Shown here: in pieces, positions 1 to 5,567 of the stretch
How the letters are laid out: each line of letters opens with the position of its first letter
Numbering within the stretch: the stretch's first letter is position 1
Origin: an uncultured bacterium
GTDB taxonomy: Bacteria > Bacteroidota > Bacteroidia > Chitinophagales > Chitinophagaceae
DNA: 8,362 nucleotides
Assembly: GCA_903957405.1 (NCBI GenBank)
Contig: CAJBPC010000728.1
Span: 1-8,362 of the forward strand
Reading direction: 5' to 3'
Position numbers and translations under genes: made by a program
Notes under the pieces: generated by a model
Seen by the model: only the letters and a program-made list of their open reading frames with translations
Told to the model about the DNA's origin: nothing
The model's database searches: none

Positions 1-21
1 AAATAAATATACAAACACATC

Positions 22-2157
22 ATGGTGGAATTCGATACATCGCATGTCAAGAACATCGTTTTATTGGGGCATGCAGGCTCGGGGAAGACAACCCTCGCGG
101 AGTGCATGCTTTTTGAAGCCGGCATCATCGGCAGGAGGGGATCCGTCAAGGAGAAAAACACCGTCGGCGATTATCATGAATTGGAGAAGGAGCGGGGCAA
201 TTCCATATTCTCCAAGCTGATGCATACCCGGTGGCGGGGATACAAGATCAATATCATCGACACGCCCGGTCACGATGATTTCAATGGCGAGGTCATATCG
301 GCGCTGCGTGTGGCAGATACGGGTGTTTTGTTGCTGAATGCCGCCATGGGTGTCGAAGTGGGAGCAGACATGATATGGGGTTATGCGGAGCGGTTCGCAA
401 CTCCGATGATTTTGGCAATCAATAAACTGGACCATGCAGCCGCGAACTATGAGAAAACACTTGCTGAAGCACTAGGTCATTTCGGTCAAAAAGTAATGCC
501 TGTCCAGTATCCGGTAACCGCCGGTGTCGGTTTCAACGAAATCATCGACGTGTTACGGATGTCGCTGTATCGTTTCCCAGAAGGTGGGGGCAAGCCAGAA
601 AAACTCCCTATTCCCGAAAAGGAGAAGGCGAGAGCAGACCGGTTGCACAAAGAACTGGTGGAAGCCGTGGCCGTGAATGATGAGCTGCTCATGGAGCATT
701 ATCTCGACAAGGGTGAACTGGATGAGGATGAAATGCGCGAGGGGCTGAAAAAATCACTCATCAACCGCGACATCGTCCCGGTGTTCTGCTTATCTGCCGA
801 ACTCGACATGGGCAGCGGCAGGCTCATGGGATTCATTGATAATGTTTGTCCGAGTGCGAACGAGATGCCACCTCAAGCGACCCTGTCAGGCGAGTCTCTA
901 CCTTGTGATGCATCTGGTCCTGCATGCATTTTCGTGTATAAGACCGTCTCGGAGCCGCATGTCGGTGAATTGTCCTTTTTCAAGGTTTATTCAGGCGTGG
1001 TGAAGCCCGGTATGGAATTGGTGAACGAGAGCACCGGTGTTTCGGAGAAGATCAGTCAGCTTTTTGTGGTAGAAGGCGACAAGCGGTCTGCGGTGAGTGA
1101 ATTGGTGGCGGGGGATATTGGGGCCACGTTGAAATTAAAGAACACGCATGTGAATAATACCCTGCATCTGAAGGGGCGTGACATTGAATTGAAGGCCATA
1201 TCTTTTCCGCCCCCGAACCTGACCGTTGCGATAGAGCCCGTCAAGAAGGGGGATGAGGACCGGTTGTCTCAGGCATTGCACACCTTGCGGGAGGAAGATC
1301 CGACGATGCTGGTGGAAGTGTCGTCATCTCTTCGTCAGACATTGATCCATTGTCAGGGAGACATGCATCTGGCCGTTGCGAAATGGAAGCTCGAACATAT
1401 CCACAAGCTTGAAGTGACATTCGCCAAGCCTAGGGTTTCGTACCGGGAGACAATTCGAAAACCTGCCGAATCAAGTTACCGACATAGGAAGCAATCCGGC
1501 GGTGCTGGGCAGTTCGGTGAAGTCTGCATGCGGATTGAACCCTGGTATGAGGGCATGCCTGATCCGGAGGATTTACATGTTCGCGGACGGGAGGAGCACC
1601 CACTCGATTGGGGCGGGAAGCTCGTTTACCTGAACTGCATCGTCGGAGGAGTCATCGACAACAGGTTCCTGCCATCCATCTTCAAGGGTGTCATGGAAAA
1701 AATGCTGGAGGGTCCGCTGACGGGTTCCCATGTCAGAGACGTCAGGGTGAGCGTCTTTGATGGTAAAATGCATCCTGTTGACAGCAACGACGTCTCTTTC
1801 AAGATCGCAGGCATGATGGCCTTCCGTCAGGCTTTCAAGGAAGCCGACCCCTTGTTGCTTGAACCGATTTCACATGTCGAAGTGTTGTGCCCCCATGAAT
1901 TGACCGGTCATGTGATCGGAGATCTTCAATCTCGCCGTGCGATACTGGATGGAATCCTCACGGAGGGACATTTTCAGCGGATTTCAGCGAAAGTGCCTCT
2001 CGCTGAAATGGAAGGGTACTCGTCATCTTTGCGATCCATCACGCAGGGGAGAGCGCGCTTCAGCATGGAATTTTTCGATTACGGCCCGGTGCCTCATGAA
2101 TTGCAAAGGAAACTCACGGAAACATATCACGCAGATGCCATCACCGCAGAGCCGTGA
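22..2157 (+). CDS. fusA2: EF-G paralog (EF-G2 type translation factor GTPase)
   Basis: This is a cytoplasmic translational GTPase of 711 residues, full length for the EF-G family, expected to promote tRNA-mRNA translocation on the ribosome. Visible motifs are the P-loop GHAGSGKT (16-23), a switch I sequence RGNSI (58-62; canonical RGITI), G3 DTPGHDDF (80-87) with the catalytic-type His84, G4 NKLD (134-137) and a G5-like SAE (258-260). The domain IV signature KQSGGAGQFGEV is at 490-501, and a tip loop DGKMHPVDSND carries His584, matching the translocation histidine of E. coli EF-G. The sequence resembles the Bacteroidota EF-G2 paralog rather than the main FusA, and no ribosomal protein genes of the str operon are beside it. 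The ATG at 22 begins just before the family's conserved N-terminus. Any promoter lies mostly outside the window. The EF-G call is very secure; the paralog class is less so. Confidence -1.
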   Translation: MVEFDTSHVKNIVLLGHAGSGKTTLAECMLFEAGIIGRRGSVKEKNTVGDYHELEKERGNSIFSKLMHTRWRGYKINIIDTPGHDDFNGEVISALRVADTGVLLLNAAMGVEVGADMIWGYAERFATPMILAINKLDHAAANYEKTLAEALGHFGQKVMPVQYPVTAGVGFNEIIDVLRMSLYRFPEGGGKPEKLPIPEKEKARADRLHKELVEAVAVNDELLMEHYLDKGELDEDEMREGLKKSLINRDIVPVFCLSAELDMGSGRLMGFIDNVCPSANEMPPQATLSGESLPCDASGPACIFVYKTVSEPHVGELSFFKVYSGVVKPGMELVNESTGVSEKISQLFVVEGDKRSAVSELVAGDIGATLKLKNTHVNNTLHLKGRDIELKAISFPPPNLTVAIEPVKKGDEDRLSQALHTLREEDPTMLVEVSSSLRQTLIHCQGDMHLAVAKWKLEHIHKLEVTFAKPRVSYRETIRKPAESSYRHRKQSGGAGQFGEVCMRIEPWYEGMPDPEDLHVRGREEHPLDWGGKLVYLNCIVGGVIDNRFLPSIFKGVMEKMLEGPLTGSHVRDVRVSVFDGKMHPVDSNDVSFKIAGMMAFRQAFKEADPLLLEPISHVEVLCPHELTGHVIGDLQSRRAILDGILTEGHFQRISAKVPLAEMEGYSSSLRSITQGRARFSMEFFDYGPVPHELQRKLTETYHADAITAEP

Positions 2158-2163
2158 TCATTG

Positions 2164-2203
2164 AAAAGAAAAACGCCACCCCGAAAGGTGGCGTTTTTCT
2201 TTT
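2164..2203. terminator. Bidirectional intrinsic terminator between fusA2 and dodecin
   Basis: A perfect 17-bp inverted repeat (2164-2180 with 2187-2203) surrounds a 6-nt loop, CCGAAA. The stem has a GC-rich core, CGCCACC/GGTGGCG, flanked by an A-rich arm on the left and a T-rich arm on the right, so either strand yields a hairpin followed by a U-rich tract. It begins 6 bp after the fusA2 stop codon. The dodecin stop codon (2202-2204, read leftward) overlaps the other end of the stem. This geometry fits a shared terminator for two convergent genes. Confidence -1.
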
Positions 2204-2405
2204 ATGCATCGACCCGGAATGAAATCTGACAGATCACGCCCCAGGTGGAGATCTCACCATTCTTCACGTGAGCTTTGATATCCTTCACATAGACGGAGTC
2301 GACATTTCGAATGGTCTTTGACACTTCCTTTACGGCGGACTGCACGGCGTCCTCGATGCTGGTTTCTGAGGATGATATGACCTCGATGACTTTTACGATG
2401 GGCAT
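2202..2405 (-). CDS. Dodecin family protein
   Basis: This encodes a 67-residue protein matching the dodecin fold: an N-terminal strand (MPIVKVIEV), one helix (about 16-31, ending SKTIRNV) and two further strands ending SFRVDA. Dodecins form hollow dodecamers that store or buffer flavins; a subgroup binds calcium instead. The flavin-stacking Trp of canonical members (DWFEV) is Ser37 here (DSVYV), and the flavin-contacting Gln (YQV) is Gly56 (WGV), so flavin storage cannot be assumed. I chose the ATG at 2405 because the family starts at MxxVKVIE. An in-frame ATG at 2465 would add 20 residues that do not look like the family. The gene lies 90 bp downstream of the bestrophin gene on the same strand and ends inside the shared terminator. 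The family call is confident; the ligand is not known. Confidence -1.
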   Translation of the reverse strand: MPIVKVIEVISSSETSIEDAVQSAVKEVSKTIRNVDSVYVKDIKAHVKNGEISTWGVICQISFRVDA

Positions 2406-2478
2406 CACAGATGTTTTAAAAGGTGAAAAAATCGTTGATGCGTACAAGTTAGTTTGAATAGACATTTTTCCCGTTCAA

Positions 2479-2494
2479 GGACATCAAAATGTCC
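2479..2494. repeat. Short inverted repeat between bestrophin and dodecin genes
   Basis: A 6-bp perfect stem, GGACAT (2479-2484) and ATGTCC (2489-2494), has a 4-nt loop. It begins one base past the bestrophin stop codon on the - strand. No U-tract follows it in that direction, so it is a poor intrinsic terminator. It could be a processing or stability hairpin in a bestrophin-dodecin transcript, or chance. Confidence -1.
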
Positions 2495-2495
2495 A

Positions 2496-3377
2496 TTACA
2501 AAAGGATCTCCCTGACATGCGTCTCAATGTTGCCTGCGATCTTTTCGAGGGGCAGGTCGTTGTTGTCGATCCCGAAGGGATCTTCAATTTCCTCAGCGAT
2601 CACCTCGATGCTGGTCAGTACGTAAAAAATGAAAATAACGACGGGGATGACATAGTAACCCATGGAAAAAACGAAACCCATCGGCAGTGTCATCACGTAA
2701 AAGAAAATGAATTTCTTGATGAAGGCCGAATAGGAATAAGGGATCGGGGTGTTCTTGATGCGCTCACATGCGCCGCAGATATCCGTGAACGCTGCCATTT
2801 CAGTGCTAAGTGATAGCAATTCGTAGCCATCGATCTTGCCCGCACGATGCAGGCGATAGATTCTCGCCGTCATGATGGAAGCGACTTTGTTCGGCTTGTG
2901 ACCTGCCTTTAGCAGTACGAAGAGTTCAGGATGCTCCGCTTCGTCGAGTGAAAGCCTCAGTGTTTCCGATTGGAGGTGCGATTTTAAAACATGCGCGTAC
3001 AAGGGGATGATCTTTGCGAAGAAAACTGTTTCGGCTTTTTCGGAATCACCCAGCAGCGCATGCAATTTTATAGCGAGATTTCTGCTGTTATTGACCAAAC
3101 CTCCCCACAGTTTTCTGCCTTCCCACCATCTTTCATAGGCGGTATTGGTTCTGAAAACCAGCAGCATCGAAATGACAAAGCCAAGAAGGCTATGCAGTAT
3201 CGTAAGGTTTTTCACCGAATCCCTTTGGCTGAGCTGAAGGTAGTTCAGCTCCAAATAGGCGATCAGCCAGGAGTAAATGCCGATGGCGATCATCATCGGA
3301 AAAAGTTTACGGATGGTGTCCGTCTTATGCAGCCTGAAGATGAAAGTGAACCAGTCTTTTGGATTGTAGGCGATCAA
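2496..3377 (-). CDS. Bestrophin family ion channel (UPF0187 type)
   Basis: This is an integral membrane protein of 293 residues if read from the TTG at 3377. Bacterial bestrophins form pentameric ion channels in the inner membrane. Numbered from that start, hydrophobic segments lie at about 27-42, 60-75, 222-239 and 241-259. The family signature runs from FRTNTAYERWW (75-85) through GRKLWG, and the C-terminal EDPFGIDNNDLPLE motif is at 265-278. The TTG is preferred because it yields M-I-A-Y-N-P-K-D-W, the usual N-terminus and length of this family. The frame stays open to an ATG at 3578, giving 360 residues, but the extra 67 residues do not look like bestrophin sequence. A promoter-like element at 3399-3406 would put transcription start inside that extension. 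The gene probably precedes dodecin on one transcript. The family is certain; the start and ion selectivity are inferred. Confidence -1.
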   Translation of the reverse strand: MIAYNPKDWFTFIFRLHKTDTIRKLFPMMIAIGIYSWLIAYLELNYLQLSQRDSVKNLTILHSLLGFVISMLLVFRTNTAYERWWEGRKLWGGLVNNSRNLAIKLHALLGDSEKAETVFFAKIIPLYAHVLKSHLQSETLRLSLDEAEHPELFVLLKAGHKPNKVASIMTARIYRLHRAGKIDGYELLSLSTEMAAFTDICGACERIKNTPIPYSYSAFIKKFIFFYVMTLPMGFVFSMGYYVIPVVIFIFYVLTSIEVIAEEIEDPFGIDNNDLPLEKIAGNIETHVREILL

Positions 3378-3398
3378 TGTTGCAGTGTTTGGTGATAT

Positions 3399-3406
3399 CA
3401 AAAATA
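3399..3406 (-). promoter_or_regulatory. Candidate -7 promoter element for bestrophin
   Basis: Read on the - strand, this is TATTTTTG, which fits the Bacteroidota -7 consensus TAnnTTTG. Transcription would start about 15 nt before the TTG start codon at 3377, in agreement with the short protein. No convincing TTTG -33 element lies at the expected distance, so the call is tentative. Confidence -1.
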
Positions 3407-3685
3407 TGGAAATGATCGTATCGACGGTTAACCTCGTCCGTTCGACGGCATGTGTCCTCAGGGCTGAGGATGAAAATCTTGTCCGTCGGCATGCTGGTAG
3501 ATTGTTCGTGAATCTGTAGAAAACCAAAGATGGTTTCTGAATTTTGACAGGGAAATGGGAACGGAGGTTTAAAATCAATAATATCTAAAGCTGTAATCGA
3601 ATATTTAGATTTTATAAAAAAACATGATTCAGGATGCCGAATGTTTGATTTATTTTTAAATATTGCACATCTTGTAATGAATTAA

Positions 3686-3699
3686 CGAAAACGTTTGCA
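3686..3699. promoter_or_regulatory. LacI/CcpA-type operator-like palindrome before pckG
   Basis: The sequence CGAAAACGTTTGCA matches the degenerate LacI-family/catabolite-responsive pattern TGWAARCGNTTNCW at 13 of 14 positions, around a perfect AAACGTTT core. It ends 3 bp before the pckG start codon, where a bound repressor could block transcription. CcpA itself is a Firmicutes protein. In Bacteroidota another LacI-family regulator would have to bind, so this is a motif match only. Confidence -1.
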
Positions 3700-3702
3700 C
3701 AT

Positions 3703-5544
3703 ATGAAAGACTATCAGTCCGGTATCCGGCACGAAGACCTGTTGAAGTATGTCAGGGAAATGGAGGCTTTATGTACGCCGCAACAGGTGCATTGGTGTGA
3801 CGGTTCGAGTGAAGAATACCGCATGATCTGTGAGGATCTCGTGCAGAAGGGGACATTCATCCGGCTTGATCCCGAGAAATGGCCAAATTGTTTCGCTTCT
3901 TTTTCAGATCCCAGTGATGTTGCCAGGGTGGAGGATAAGACCTATATCTGCAGCCGGCGCAAAGAGGATGCGGGCCCCACGAACAACTGGGTGGATCCGA
4001 AGGAGATGAAGGCGCATCTGAAGGAGATCTTCCGGGGAAGCATGAAGGGAAGAACGATGTACGTGATTCCTTTCTGCATGGGACCGATCGGTTCGCCACT
4101 GTCAAAAATCGGAGTGCAGATCACCGACTCCGAATACGTTGTGGTGAACATGCACATCATGACCCGCATGGGGACTGCCATCATCGATCTGATGGGGACG
4201 GATGGAGAATACATCAAATGCCTGCATTCAGTGGGGGCACCCCTGGAGCCGGGACAGCCTGACAGCAAGTGGCCTTGTAATCCCCAGGTGAAATATATTG
4301 TGCACTATCCAGAAGACAGGGCGATCGCCTCATATGGTTCCGGATATGGAGGCAATGCCTTATTGGGCAAGAAATGCTTCGCACTGCGCATCGCTTCGGT
4401 GATGGCGGAAGAAGAAGGGTGGCTTGCAGAACACATGCTCATCCTTGGCGTAGAGGATCCGAAGGGGGAAAAGACTTATGTCGGAGCGGCATTCCCCAGT
4501 GCATGCGGCAAGACCAATTTTGCGATGCTCATACCTCCCAAGGAGATGGATGGATGGAAGGTGACGACCATCGGCGATGACATTGCGTGGATAAAGCCGG
4601 GCAAGGATGGAAAATTGCATGCGATCAATCCCGAATATGGGTATTTCGGTGTGGCTCCCGGAACGAACATGAAGACGAATCCGAATGCCATGAAGGCGCT
4701 ATCCCGCAATGCGATCTTCACAAATGTTGGCGTTACGGATGACGGCGATATTTGGTGGGAGGGCATGAGCAAAGAAGTGCCCGCCAACATCACGAACTGG
4801 CAGGGGCTGCGGCATGACCCTACGAGCGGGAAGCCGGTAGCGCATCCCAATGCGCGGTTCACCGCACCCGCTTCACAGTGTCCCAGTATCGATCCGCAGT
4901 GGGAGAAACCGGAAGGGGTCCCTATCAGCGCCTTCATATTCGGAGGCAGGAGGAGTACGACGATCCCTTTGGTATATGAAGCCTTCAATTGGAATTATGG
5001 CGTTTATATGGCGTCAACGATGGGGTCGGAAACCACGGCAGCCGCGTTTGGGGAGATCGGCAAAGTGCGGAGAGATCCTTTCGCCATGCTGCCTTTTTGC
5101 GGCTACCATATGGCCGATTATTTCAACCACTGGCTGCAGTTCGGCAGGAACCTCACTCGCGCACCCCGTATATTCGGCGTCAACTGGTTCAGGAAGGATG
5201 AGCAGGGGAATTTTCTGTGGCCCGGTTTTGGTGATAACATGCGCGTCCTGAAATGGATCATTGAGCGTTCAAGGGGGAAGGTCACTGCGATCGAGAGTCC
5301 GATCGGATGGATGCCTAAATATGAAGACATCGATTGGACGGGCCTTAACTTCCCGAGGGATGCATACGACAGGATCATGGAAGTGGACAGGGAGGCCTGG
5401 AAGACCGAGATCATGGCACATGAGGAGCTTTTTGCACGCATGTACGATAAGCTACCAAAGGAGTACTTCTTCATGAGGGAGCTGCTGCTTTCTTCACTTT
5501 GGAGATCGCCCGAACATTGGTATCTTGAGCCTGAAACCCACTGA
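3703..5544 (+). CDS. pckG: Phosphoenolpyruvate carboxykinase (GTP)
   Basis: This cytosolic enzyme converts oxaloacetate and GTP to phosphoenolpyruvate, GDP and CO2, the committing step of gluconeogenesis. Its 613 residues are typical for the GTP class, which is unrelated in detail to ATP-type PckA. Visible motifs are the substrate loop Arg75 (VARVEDKT), YGSGYGGN (211-218), likely metal ligands Lys224, His244 and Asp293 (in GDDIAW), and the nucleotide-binding P-loop FPSACGKTN (264-272), which includes the reactive Cys268 typical of the class. Further on come FGGRR, a lid-region MGSETTAAA, and NWFRKDEQGNFLWPGFGDN, which surrounds the guanine-binding region. No key residue is missing. The ATG at 3703 gives the usual N-terminus. 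An operator-like palindrome lies immediately upstream, and pulA follows after 23 bp, suggesting co-transcription. The identification is very secure. Confidence -1.
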   Translation: MKDYQSGIRHEDLLKYVREMEALCTPQQVHWCDGSSEEYRMICEDLVQKGTFIRLDPEKWPNCFASFSDPSDVARVEDKTYICSRRKEDAGPTNNWVDPKEMKAHLKEIFRGSMKGRTMYVIPFCMGPIGSPLSKIGVQITDSEYVVVNMHIMTRMGTAIIDLMGTDGEYIKCLHSVGAPLEPGQPDSKWPCNPQVKYIVHYPEDRAIASYGSGYGGNALLGKKCFALRIASVMAEEEGWLAEHMLILGVEDPKGEKTYVGAAFPSACGKTNFAMLIPPKEMDGWKVTTIGDDIAWIKPGKDGKLHAINPEYGYFGVAPGTNMKTNPNAMKALSRNAIFTNVGVTDDGDIWWEGMSKEVPANITNWQGLRHDPTSGKPVAHPNARFTAPASQCPSIDPQWEKPEGVPISAFIFGGRRSTTIPLVYEAFNWNYGVYMASTMGSETTAAAFGEIGKVRRDPFAMLPFCGYHMADYFNHWLQFGRNLTRAPRIFGVNWFRKDEQGNFLWPGFGDNMRVLKWIIERSRGKVTAIESPIGWMPKYEDIDWTGLNFPRDAYDRIMEVDREAWKTEIMAHEELFARMYDKLPKEYFFMRELLLSSLWRSPEHWYLEPETH

Positions 5545-5567
5545 TATAGAATCCACCTGCCAACACC

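Larger units (their letters stand above)
3378..3702. other. AT-rich divergent intergenic control region
   Basis: If the bestrophin gene starts at the TTG, 325 bp separate it from divergent pckG. The part from about 3565 to 3690 is clearly richer in A and T than the flanking genes, as expected for promoters. It contains a promoter-like element on the - strand (3399-3406), a weak 7-bp inverted repeat (3583-3589 with 3604-3610), two copies of TTGCACAT (3663-3670 and 3695-3702) and an operator-like palindrome (3686-3699). I could not identify a convincing full promoter for pckG. A 55-codon open frame on the - strand (3325-3492) overlaps the bestrophin start and is not called as a gene. Confidence -1.

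Noticed and set aside
2454..2813. 119-codon + strand open frame opposite the bestrophin gene
   Set aside because: It is antisense to strong bestrophin coding sequence, has no family resemblance and no promoter of its own.
2991..3395. 134-codon + strand open frame opposite the bestrophin gene
   Set aside because: It is fully explained as the complement of the conserved transmembrane and signature regions of bestrophin.
3439..3472. CCTCAG-GG-CTGAGG palindrome and nearby repeated CGGCATG
   Set aside because: It is short, with a 2-nt spacer and no promoter context. It may be a chance palindrome in the bestrophin upstream region.
3583..3610. Inverted repeat ATCTAAA/TTTAGAT in the divergent gap
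   Set aside because: It is a 7-bp AT-rich stem with a 14-nt loop in AT-rich sequence, and easily arises by chance.
4476..4988. 170-codon - strand open frame inside pckG
   Set aside because: It is antisense to the most conserved part of pckG, including the P-loop, and its sequence is low in protein-like features.
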